NCBI GenBank assembly: GCA_046481785.1
Contig: JAWOJF010000222.1
Span: 1-6,358, forward strand
Origin: JAWOJF01 sp046481785
GTDB lineage: Bacteria > Bacteroidota > Ignavibacteria > Ignavibacteriales > Ignavibacteriaceae
Length of the DNA: 6,358 nt
Reading direction: 5' to 3'
In this document: positions 1-6,071 of the stretch, piece after piece
How the letters are laid out: the number at the start of each line of letters is the position of its first letter
Position numbering within the stretch: position 1 is the first letter of the stretch
Made by a program: the position numbers and the translations under genes
Notes under the pieces: model-generated
The model's database searches: none
Seen by the model: only the letters and a program-made list of their open reading frames with translations
Told to the model about the DNA's origin: nothing

Positions 1-51
1 TTTACTGAAGTATATGGTACAGCCGCATTGTTGGTGACAAAAGATTTATAG
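1..51 (+). CDS. C-terminal end of an unidentified plus-strand gene (partial)
   Basis: Frame 1 is open from the window edge to a TAG at 49-51 and reads FTEVYGTAALLVTKDL. The other two plus frames either stop early or give implausible peptides, and the codons resemble those of the neighbouring genes. It would converge on the AAA+ ATPase gene, with the structured repeat lying between the two stops. Sixteen residues are too few to assign a family, so no function is offered. A chance open frame of this length is possible, so the call rests on composition and layout. Confidence 0.4.
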   Translation, partial: FTEVYGTAALLVTKDL

Positions 52-160
52 AACTGCCTGCACAGCAAGGTCAGAGATTTCTAAAAGCATATTGCAGCAG
101 GTTTACTTATAGTGTGTTGCAGAACTCAGGCTTAACTTCATAAGGAGAGGATATCAATTG

Positions 161-180
161 CCACGACTTTTAAGTCGTGG
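161..180. repeat. palindromic hairpin, copy 1
   Basis: CCACGAC and GTCGTGG face each other with an AT core, forming a 9-bp stem (161-169 with 172-180) closed by two bases. Copy 2 lies at 279-298. Read on the plus strand it is followed by an A-rich run, not a T-run, so it does not look like a plus-strand terminator. Confidence 0.75.
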
Positions 181-203
181 GAGAAAAAAAATAAGCATGG
201 AGA

Positions 204-255
204 CTTTAGCCACAATTGACTTAATTGTGCGTGTCCCGGCCCGTCGGGGCTAAAG
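204..255. repeat. central three-way stem of the element
   Basis: CTTTAGCC (204-211) pairs with GGCTAAAG (248-255). Between them are two hairpins: CACAATT/AATTGTG (211-217 with 223-229, 5-base loop) and CCCG/CGGG (235-238 with 245-248, 6-base loop). Neighbouring stems share one or two bases at their edges, so only part of each can pair at once. The GC-rich hairpin in otherwise AT-rich DNA stands out. Confidence 0.6.
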
Positions 256-278
256 CCAAAAATATTTGGAATTTTAAA

Positions 279-298
279 CCACGACATAAATGTCGTGG
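279..298. repeat. palindromic hairpin, copy 2
   Basis: The outer seven bases of each arm are identical to copy 1 at 161-180. The eighth pair is inverted (T-A in copy 1, A-T here), so the 9-bp stem is kept. Adjacent bases also let ATTGCCACGAC at 157-167 pair with 292-302. On the minus strand the hairpin is followed by TTTAAAATT, so it could weakly terminate transcripts of the upstream AAA+ gene. That role is inference. Confidence 0.7.
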
Positions 299-342
299 CA
301 ATAAATAAATAGTCTCCATTTAAATTATGAGTTCTGCAACAC

Positions 343-372
343 CCTCCGTTAGGAGTGAAACGTTAGTAGAAA
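343..372. repeat. short dispersed-repeat-like motif next to the hairpin element
   Basis: A small CTCC-GTTA-GGAG hairpin (344-355) is followed by TGAAACGTTAGTAGAAA. From memory, motifs of this form (a short palindromic GGAG/CTCC-type head, then aaacgttNgtagaaa) recur in many copies in Bacteroidota-related genomes. No second copy lies in this window, so repeat status cannot be shown here. It directly abuts the right terminal inverted repeat. Confidence 0.35.
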
Positions 373-402
373 TTCAGAAAAGTAAAGATCCTTAATTATA
401 GT

Positions 403-1908
403 TTACCTGTATAATCCCTGGTCAAGTTCATCATCATCTTCTTCAGAAGACATTGTAAACATTGAACTAAGCATGTCTTTGAACTGGACGCCATACTCAA
501 GACGGAATTTACTGAGTAATGAGTATTCAGATAAGCCGTGAAGCATAAATTCCATAAGAAGCAGCAGGGCTTGTCCATCAACCTTAGGCTGATACTTTTT
601 AACAATCTCTTTTAAGCCCGGTACATTATTCAGAGTTTTTTCATATTCAGCACTTGAGTAGGAAGATAAAATATCCACATGATTTCCTTTACTGAACCAG
701 TTTGTAACTGTCTGGTATGGATTTATATCCTGTGTTTTCTTTAATTTATCAGGTGTAGGGAAGTACATTTCAAACATAGTTTTTACAGCCTTCCCGATTA
801 AAATATGTGCTACCTTGGCCGGCCCTTCCTGCTCACCTTCATAAACAAGTTCAATTTTCCCTGTAATAGATGGGATTACACCATAGATATCTGATACTCT
901 TAAGTGAGTACTTTTCTCGTTGTTTAGTATTAATCTTCTTTCAGCGGTGCTAATCAGATTTTCATATGCAGAGATAGTAAGTCTTGCTGAAACTCCACTT
1001 TTGTGGTCTATATATTCACTCTGTCTTGCTTCAAACGCTATTTGTTCAACAAGGTTTTCGAGCAGTTCATTACTTATTACAGAATTTTTCTGATCATTTG
1101 TAAGGTAAGATTCCTGCTGTGTTATCTTCCGGGATATCTGTGTTTCTTTTGGGTAATGCGTTAATATCTGTGAATCGATCCGGTCTTTCAGCGGGGTAAC
1201 TATCGATCCTCTGTTTGTATAATCTTCCGGATTTGCAGTAAAGACAAACTGGATATCAAGCGGAAGCCGAATCTTGAAACCTCTTATCTGGATATCGCTT
1301 TCCTGCAGGATATTAAAAAGGGCAACCTGTATTCGTGCCTGAAGATCGGGGAGTTCATTAATAACAAAAATTGAACGGTGAGAGCGGGGAATTAATCCAA
1401 AGTGAATTACCCTTTCATCAGAATACGGAAGTTTTAATGTTGCTGCTTTAATCGGGTCAACATCGCCAATTAAATCGGCTACCGAAACATCAGGTGTTGC
1501 AAGTTTTTCAGCATATCTCTCAGAGCGGTGAACCCAGCTGATTTTTGTGTTATCTCCGGATTCTTTTATAATGTCTTTAGCTACTCTTGAGAGAGGATTA
1601 AAAGGATCATCGTTTAATTCACTACCTTCCACAACGGGCATATATTCATCAAGCAGATTTATAAGAAGCCGGGCAATCCTTGTTTTTGCCTGCCCGCGTA
1701 AACCAAGCAGTATTATATTATGCCTTGAAAGAATGGCAGTTTGAATATCGGGGATTACTGTTTCATCATATCCCAGTATTCCTTCAAAAGGGTTTTCATT
1801 TTTTCTTAGCGATTCAATTAAATTACTGCGCAGCTCGTCTTTTATTGATCGTGATTTATATTTACTTTTTTTTAGTTCACCAAGGGTGGTTATTTTGCCT
1901 ATATCCAT
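403..1908 (-). CDS. MoxR/Mg-chelatase-type AAA+ ATPase, partner of the VWA protein
   Basis: This 501-residue cytoplasmic protein carries one AAA+ module. Walker A is GLRGQAKT (69-76). The Walker B region is IFVINELPDL (180-189), with Asn184 where most AAA+ proteins have Asp and the catalytic Glu185 kept. Sensor 1 is TANPEDY (224-230), an arginine-finger candidate is R243 in TPLKDRI, and sensor 2 is R309 in SGVSARL. The TPD...IGDVDP...GLIPRSHRS stretch (138-179) matches the helix-2 insert region of the magnesium-chelatase I/MoxR clade. A helical region of about 190 residues follows and ends in the acidic tail SSEEDDDELDQ. Members of this clade pair with VWA proteins as metal-insertion or protein-remodelling chaperones, and the VWA gene lies 98 bp upstream. 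An AGGAG site lies 12 nt before the ATG. Magnesium chelation specifically is not supported. The client is unknown. Confidence 0.93.
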   Translation of the reverse strand: MDIGKITTLGELKKSKYKSRSIKDELRSNLIESLRKNENPFEGILGYDETVIPDIQTAILSRHNIILLGLRGQAKTRIARLLINLLDEYMPVVEGSELNDDPFNPLSRVAKDIIKESGDNTKISWVHRSERYAEKLATPDVSVADLIGDVDPIKAATLKLPYSDERVIHFGLIPRSHRSIFVINELPDLQARIQVALFNILQESDIQIRGFKIRLPLDIQFVFTANPEDYTNRGSIVTPLKDRIDSQILTHYPKETQISRKITQQESYLTNDQKNSVISNELLENLVEQIAFEARQSEYIDHKSGVSARLTISAYENLISTAERRLILNNEKSTHLRVSDIYGVIPSITGKIELVYEGEQEGPAKVAHILIGKAVKTMFEMYFPTPDKLKKTQDINPYQTVTNWFSKGNHVDILSSYSSAEYEKTLNNVPGLKEIVKKYQPKVDGQALLLLMEFMLHGLSEYSLLSKFRLEYGVQFKDMLSSMFTMSSEEDDDELDQGLYR

Positions 1909-1920
1909 ATAATATTAAAA

Positions 1921-1926
1921 CTCCTG
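1921..1926 (-). promoter_or_regulatory. Shine-Dalgarno site of the AAA+ gene
   Basis: The minus strand reads CAGGAG, with 12 nt between GGAG and the ATG at 1908. The spacing is longer than ideal, but it is the clearest ribosome-binding site in the window and supports that start. The other complete genes have AT-rich leaders without an obvious one. Confidence 0.5.
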
Positions 1927-2006
1927 TTAAATTTTACACCTGCACCAAACTTCACCTAAGACTGGGCAGGTTTGCTCTTGAGTTTGCTTCAGATTCTTAG
2001 CTTCTG

Positions 2007-3104
2007 CTACCTTACTCTTTTTCTTCTATTTCTTATGTAGTCTTCAAAAATATAGTCCCCAAGTCCGGTAAGACTGCTGTAAAATGCTCTACCATTATTT
2101 GTTTTTGTAAATTCTCTAACAAACTGCTGAAGGTAGGGGTCTCTTGCAATCATAAAAGTTGTTATTGAAATTCCAAGTTTTCTGCATTTAGCTGCCTGGT
2201 CAAGGGTCCGGTTCATTATTTTCCTGTCCAGCCCGAAACTATTCTTATAATATTTGATACCTTCTTTTAAACAAGTAGGCTTGCCGTCAGTTATCATAAA
2301 AATTTGTTTATTACTTGTTTTCCTTCTGCGGAGAATATCCATTGCCAGTTCAATGCCCGCAACAGTATTTGTATGGTAAGGCCCCACCTGAAGGTAGGGG
2401 AGATCTTTAATTTCAATAGGCCAGGCATCATTACCAAATACAATAATATCAAGTGTATCCTTAGGATACTTTATAGTAATAAGTTCTGATAAAGCCATAG
2501 CAACTTTTTTAGCAGGAGTAATCCTGTCTTCTCCATAAAGGATCATTGAATGAGAGACATCTATCATAAGCACAGTTGAAGTAATTGCTTTAAAGTCTTT
2601 CTCTTCAATTTCAAGATCATCTTCAGTTAACTGGAATTCATCAATGCCATGATTTATCTGGGCGTTCCTGATTGAATCTGTAATATCTATCTGATCAAGA
2701 GTATCGCCGAAATAAAACTCTCTCCTGTCGGAAGTTGATTCATCTCCCTGGCCGGAAAACGGAGTACGGTGATTTCCTCTTGAAGATTTTTTTAATTTAC
2801 CGAAAATTTCTTCAAGAGATTGTTTTCTTATTGACTGCTCACTTTTTGCAGTAAGATTAAAAACAGTCCCGTTTTCATTCTCTTCAATGTAGTTTTTGTC
2901 TTTTAAGTCACGAATGAAATCACCTATTCCGTATTCCTCATTAGTTAAACCATATTTGGAGTCAAGTTGTGTCAGCCAGTCTAAAGCTTCCGAAACGTCA
3001 CCGGAGCTTATAGTTAAAAGCTGTAAAAATACTTTTAGTAAATTCTCAAATGCGTTTTGTCCATTGTTATCAGGGACAAAACGGGTAAACCTGTTGCCAA
3101 TCAT
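2007..3104 (-). CDS. VWA (von Willebrand factor A) domain protein paired with the MoxR-type ATPase
   Basis: This 365-residue soluble protein has no signal peptide or membrane segment. Residues 1-110 are helical and include a winged-helix-like stretch (about 58-100). A polar linker follows (105-130), then the RREFYFGDTLDQIDITDSI segment and an acidic stretch EDDLEIEEKD (161-170). The VWA domain spans about 173-355 and has a complete MIDAS metal site: DVSHS (182-186), a Thr at 245 or 247 in YHTNT, and Asp273 in ITDGKPT. Established knowledge: VWA proteins beside MoxR or chelatase-I ATPases couple ATP hydrolysis to metal insertion or remodelling of a client (ChlI/ChlD, RavA/ViaA, NorQ/NorD). Here the VWA gene comes first and the ATPase second. 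The C-terminus is strongly basic (RNRRKRVR), opposite in charge to the ATPase tail. No Shine-Dalgarno is visible. The client is unknown. Confidence 0.92.
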   Translation of the reverse strand: MIGNRFTRFVPDNNGQNAFENLLKVFLQLLTISSGDVSEALDWLTQLDSKYGLTNEEYGIGDFIRDLKDKNYIEENENGTVFNLTAKSEQSIRKQSLEEIFGKLKKSSRGNHRTPFSGQGDESTSDRREFYFGDTLDQIDITDSIRNAQINHGIDEFQLTEDDLEIEEKDFKAITSTVLMIDVSHSMILYGEDRITPAKKVAMALSELITIKYPKDTLDIIVFGNDAWPIEIKDLPYLQVGPYHTNTVAGIELAMDILRRRKTSNKQIFMITDGKPTCLKEGIKYYKNSFGLDRKIMNRTLDQAAKCRKLGISITTFMIARDPYLQQFVREFTKTNNGRAFYSSLTGLGDYIFEDYIRNRRKRVR

Positions 3105-3122
3105 ATTAAATAAGGGATTTTT

Positions 3123-3145
3123 ATTGTTTATAAAAATAAAACAAT
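3123..3145. repeat. AT-rich inverted repeat upstream of the VWA gene
   Basis: ATTGTTT (3123-3129) and AAACAAT (3139-3145) form a perfect 7-bp inverted repeat around a 9-base AT spacer, ending about 19 bp before the VWA start codon. It could be an operator or a weak hairpin in the leader. In DNA this AT-rich, chance formation is quite possible. Confidence 0.25.
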
Positions 3146-3203
3146 ATGTTTAGAAAACAAGGAATTAATTTATATAATTCATGCGCCTGCGCACCCGCTG
3201 TGA

Positions 3204-4379
3204 TTATGATATCCAGAATAAAATCTGAGCAGATATTAAACCTGCGAAGGTCCCGATTATGTTCCCCAAAACCCCAAGCAGAAGTCCGGCAGGTGCCAGA
3301 GCCGGTTGATAAATACCCGCAACTATTGGGGCGCTGACAACACCTCCAATATTAGCCTGACTTGAAGTTGCAATTAAAAACACCGGCGCTTTAATTAATC
3401 TGCCTACGGAATAAAGAACAATTGCATGGACAATTATCCATACTGCACCTGCCGCAAGAAATAATGGCGCATCAAATATTGCCGAGAGGTTTGCCTTGGC
3501 ACCAACTGAAGCTAATAGAAAATAGAGCATATAATTACCAATTACAGATGCTCCTTTTTCTTCAAGTTTCTGAAGTTTTGTAAAAGATAAAATAATTGAT
3601 ATAACCAGCACAAGAATAATTGTCCAGCCAAAAGAAGTTAATATATCACCAACAGGCGGAATTATTTTACCCAATTCCAGGCATACCGCTGCTATTGCCA
3701 GTGATAAAGCAATCATTATAGAAAAAGATTTTAGGTCAATGGCTTTCCTGTGAGAACTGAGTAATTCCATCTTTTGATTGATCCTGCTGATAAAGGATGA
3801 ATCAACATTATTGCGGCTGTCAATCTTTTTCTGGTAACCGGAAAAGGCAATAACAACTGCCATCCAGCCATAACCAATAAAGGTATCTACTATAATAATT
3901 GTACCCATCATTGAATCTGAAGTACCAATACTTTCTTTGACAGAAATCATATTTGCACCGCCGCCAATCCAGCTTCCGCTTAAGGCAGCAAATCCCTGCC
4001 ATGCATCAGCAGGGAGGAACGGTTTAAATATTAAGAATGACAGAGCAGCCCCAATAATAATACCGGCAGTGCCCGCAAGAAAAGTTATTAATGCTTTTGG
4101 CCCCAGTTTAATTATTGTTGGTATATCAGACGATATAAGTAATAATACCAGCGAAGCCGGAAGGAAATAGTTTGTTATCCAGTTATAAGCTTGTGAGGCC
4201 TGGGGTGTAATACCCAATGTTGTTGAGAGCATTGGAAGGAAGTATATCCATAAAATAAAAGGTATAACCTTAAAAACAGGCTTTGCAAATTGCTGGTCTT
4301 TTATCCAGTAAATAAATGCAAGGATTATAGTTAAGTATATTATTATTTCTGTAGGGTCAGTAATCAGCGAGTTATTCAT
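3204..4379 (-). CDS. DUF819 family integral membrane protein (putative transporter)
   Basis: This 391-residue polytopic inner-membrane protein is recognisable as DUF819 (YjcL-type). Hydrophobic segments lie near residues 11-27, 36-50, 70-86, 95-118, 158-179, 217-236, 250-266, 280-293, 305-325, 330-356 and 361-389. A hydrophilic loop (about 181-216) divides two halves. Each half has a glycine-rich signature, GSWIGGGANM (135-144) and SSQANIGGVVSAP (339-351), as expected for a two-fold repeat with paired re-entrant or broken helices. The family is distantly related to secondary carriers of the GltS/BART type. Its substrate is not established. The gene lies 75 bp downstream of the exported serine hydrolase gene on the same strand, so transport of a product of cell-wall peptide processing is a reasonable but unproven guess. 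The length is normal, and no Shine-Dalgarno is evident before the ATG. Confidence 0.9.
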   Translation of the reverse strand: MNNSLITDPTEIIIYLTIILAFIYWIKDQQFAKPVFKVIPFILWIYFLPMLSTTLGITPQASQAYNWITNYFLPASLVLLLISSDIPTIIKLGPKALITFLAGTAGIIIGAALSFLIFKPFLPADAWQGFAALSGSWIGGGANMISVKESIGTSDSMMGTIIIVDTFIGYGWMAVVIAFSGYQKKIDSRNNVDSSFISRINQKMELLSSHRKAIDLKSFSIMIALSLAIAAVCLELGKIIPPVGDILTSFGWTIILVLVISIILSFTKLQKLEEKGASVIGNYMLYFLLASVGAKANLSAIFDAPLFLAAGAVWIIVHAIVLYSVGRLIKAPVFLIATSSQANIGGVVSAPIVAGIYQPALAPAGLLLGVLGNIIGTFAGLISAQILFWIS

Positions 4380-4454
4380 TATAAATAATAATTGAGGATT
4401 AATTGAATTGAAGATAAAGAGAAAGGAAGTTAAAAGTCAAAAAAGGTGGTTTAA

Positions 4455-5984
4455 TTAATTTCCATTAAGCTTCAGGAGCATTTTTTCTGCATATGAATTT
4501 AAAGGATCAATCCTTAAAGCTCTTCGATAGCTGTTAATTGCCATGCCGATGTTTTTATCTTTATGATATGCATCGGCAAGTCCTACAAAAGCTCTTGAGT
4601 TTGAAGGATGATCAGAAACAACATTTCTGAAATATTTTATTGCATCCATCTGCCTGTTCATTGAAATCAGATCGTATCCGAATAAAATAAACTCATCTTC
4701 ATTTATTTTATATACTGATGTATCAGTAAATTTCCAGTTCTTGTATTCGGTTACAGTGGAATCGAGTCCGGATAAATTATAAACACTAACCAGGTAATCA
4801 GCAAAAGATTTTTTAGGCAGAGGCGGCTGCAGATTCATTGCTATTAAAGCAAGATCAATAGCTGCATCATCAATACCCCTGTCTCTTATATTTAAAAGAT
4901 GCACGGCTGCTGTTTTTTCATTAGGATAAATTACTAATAAAGAAGAGAACCCTGTGCCGCCGCCGGCATGTTGAAAATATCTCCTGCCGGTTTCATCAAC
5001 CCTGGCATCGAAGCCCAGTCCATAATCTCTCGTAGTTCCATTTTTTAGTTTTGTTGGTACCAGCATTGAATCAAGTGAAGATGAACTTATTAATTTTCCT
5101 TCCATTAAACTAATAGCAAATTTCAGCAAATCTTCAGAAGTTGAAACAACTCCGCCGCCGGCATATTTAATACTTAAATCAGCGAGGGGTGCATTTTTTA
5201 TTTTTCTATCAAAACTTTTAACATATCCTCTCGCCCGGTTAAAAATTATTTCCTGCTGAAAATCGAGCAGGGAAGAAGTCATTCCCGCAGGTTCAAAAAT
5301 CCTTTTTTTCAGATAGTCAGAGAAAGATAATCTGCTTACATTTTCAACAATAGCAGCAAGCAGATTGTAGGCTAGTGTTGAATACAAGTACTTTGTTCCC
5401 GGTTCAAACATAAGTGAATCTTTTGCCAGATATTTTACTATCTCTCCTGTAGAGTTAAAGTAGCTTGTGTTATTAAACTCACCCGATTTATAATCTCTTA
5501 TTCCTGATGTATGGGACAATAGCTGGCGGGGGGTAAATTTCCATTTCTTTTTAGGGAAATATGGGATATAAGTTCTTACATCAGCATCCAGATTTACTTT
5601 TCCTTCTTCAACAAGCTGCATAATTGCAACAGCAGTAATTGATTTGGAAATTGATGCAATCCTGTAAACAGTTTTGGATGATGCCGGAATAAGGTTTTCC
5701 ATATCTGCATAACCTCTTGAATCCAGCCAGATAATCGTTCCATTTTGGGCAACACCGGCTGCCACAGAAGGAATATTCTTATTATTAAAAAATGTGCTTA
5801 GATAATTATCCAGTTCCTTATTAATAGGCTGAGGAGATAATATTCCGGAGAAAAGAAATACTAAAGAGGTACAATAGAAACTGGTCTTAAGAATTTTAAA
5901 GGAGGATCCCAAAAATATACTAAACTTTACTATCAAAGGTATTTTGCACAATAAAAATTTTACTACAATATTAAAATTATACAT
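4455..5984 (-). CDS. exported class-C beta-lactamase-family serine hydrolase with C-terminal TPRs
   Basis: The serine-hydrolase domain (PF00144 type) spans about residues 55-385. The nucleophile motif SISK (111-114) gives Ser111 and Lys114. The second motif is YST (201-203) in GTKYLYSTLAYNLL, the form seen in LACTB-like proteins in place of YSN. The third is HAGGG (339-343), in place of KTG. A linker (GLDSTVTEYKNWKF, 406-419) leads to two TPRs at about 430-461 and 463-496, an architecture common in Bacteroidota. These enzymes are typically D-amino-acid peptidases or esterases, so a role in drug resistance is not implied. The N-terminus is long: a signal-peptide-like segment (residues 30-50) follows 29 extra residues. 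The ATG at 5984 lacks a ribosome-binding site; in-frame TTG codons at 5951, 5936 and 5912 are alternatives, and 5912 gives a more normal leader. The mature protein is probably periplasmic. Confidence 0.9.
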   Translation of the reverse strand: MYNFNIVVKFLLCKIPLIVKFSIFLGSSFKILKTSFYCTSLVFLFSGILSPQPINKELDNYLSTFFNNKNIPSVAAGVAQNGTIIWLDSRGYADMENLIPASSKTVYRIASISKSITAVAIMQLVEEGKVNLDADVRTYIPYFPKKKWKFTPRQLLSHTSGIRDYKSGEFNNTSYFNSTGEIVKYLAKDSLMFEPGTKYLYSTLAYNLLAAIVENVSRLSFSDYLKKRIFEPAGMTSSLLDFQQEIIFNRARGYVKSFDRKIKNAPLADLSIKYAGGGVVSTSEDLLKFAISLMEGKLISSSSLDSMLVPTKLKNGTTRDYGLGFDARVDETGRRYFQHAGGGTGFSSLLVIYPNEKTAAVHLLNIRDRGIDDAAIDLALIAMNLQPPLPKKSFADYLVSVYNLSGLDSTVTEYKNWKFTDTSVYKINEDEFILFGYDLISMNRQMDAIKYFRNVVSDHPSNSRAFVGLADAYHKDKNIGMAINSYRRALRIDPLNSYAEKMLLKLNGN

Positions 5985-6013
5985 TTTACCGGGTTTATAA
6001 AAATAGAAAGAAT

Positions 6014-6043
6014 AAAAAACCCCTCTCTTTTCAGAGAAGGGTT
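6014..6043 (-). terminator. intrinsic (Rho-independent) terminator after clpP
   Basis: On the minus strand AACCC-T/A-TCTCT-type arms (6018-6028 with 6033-6043, one C/A mismatch) form an 11-position stem with a 4-base GAAA loop. A run of six T's follows immediately, complementary to the A's at 6014-6019. It lies about 30 bp beyond the clpP stop and 30 bp before the serine hydrolase start, so it ends clpP transcription and implies a separate promoter for the hydrolase gene. Confidence 0.85.
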
Positions 6044-6071
6044 ATAAAATTAAAGTTCTATAATAAAAATT

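Larger units (their letters stand above)
114..342. repeat. REP/BIME-like nested hairpin element with 15-bp terminal inverted repeats
   Basis: The ends are a perfect 15-bp inverted repeat: GTGTTGCAGAACTCA at 114-128 and its complement at 328-342. Inside lie a hairpin at 161-180, a 9-bp stem pairing 197-205 with 311-319, an 8-bp stem pairing 204-211 with 248-255 that encloses two small hairpins, and a hairpin at 279-298. All these stems nest without crossing, giving one branched fold of about 229 nt. No target-site duplication is visible outside the ends and there is no coding frame inside. Established knowledge: REP/BIME sequences mobilised by RAYT (Y1-family) transposases are short palindromic units in intergenic space and make no duplications. 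Calling this one of them is inference; a MITE or a structured RNA is an alternative. Confidence 0.65.
52..402. other. intergenic region between converging genes
   Basis: This stretch of about 350 bases has no credible gene on either strand. Positions 52-113 show nothing recognisable. Positions 114-342 hold the inverted-repeat-bounded hairpin element and 343-372 hold a second short repeat-like motif, both annotated separately. Positions 373-402 are AT-rich and lead into the stop codon of the AAA+ gene. The position between two gene ends, away from promoters, is typical for tolerated interspersed repeats. Confidence 0.7.

Noticed and set aside
161..298. Two near-identical palindromic 20-mers as a minimal CRISPR array
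   Set aside because: There are only two units, 98 bp apart, each a self-complementary hairpin within a larger symmetric element. There is no regular spacing and no cas gene.
403..1908. Magnesium chelatase (bacteriochlorophyll or cobalamin pathway)
   Set aside because: Only the AAA+ fold is shared. No large H subunit, porphyrin or cobalt genes are in the window, and the long C-terminal region and VWA partner fit the general MoxR-like group better.
1938..1971. Inverted repeat ACCTGC/GCAGGT in the gap between the VWA and AAA+ genes as an attenuator or terminator
   Set aside because: The stem is only 6 bp with a 22-base loop and has no T-run, so it is too weak to support a regulatory call.
1680..2000. 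Plus-strand open frame over the start of the AAA+ gene
   Set aside because: It lies antisense to conserved motifs of the ATPase, has no recognisable domain or ribosome-binding site, and its composition is what the opposite strand would give by chance.
3182..3193. TGCGC/GCGCA palindrome after the DUF819 gene as a terminator
   Set aside because: The arms are 5 bp with a 2-base loop, too tight to form a stable hairpin, and no T-run follows on the minus strand.
4455..5984. Antibiotic-resistance beta-lactamase
   Set aside because: The motifs (YST, HAGGG) and the C-terminal TPRs are those of LACTB-like peptidases or esterases, not of AmpC enzymes that hydrolyse drugs.
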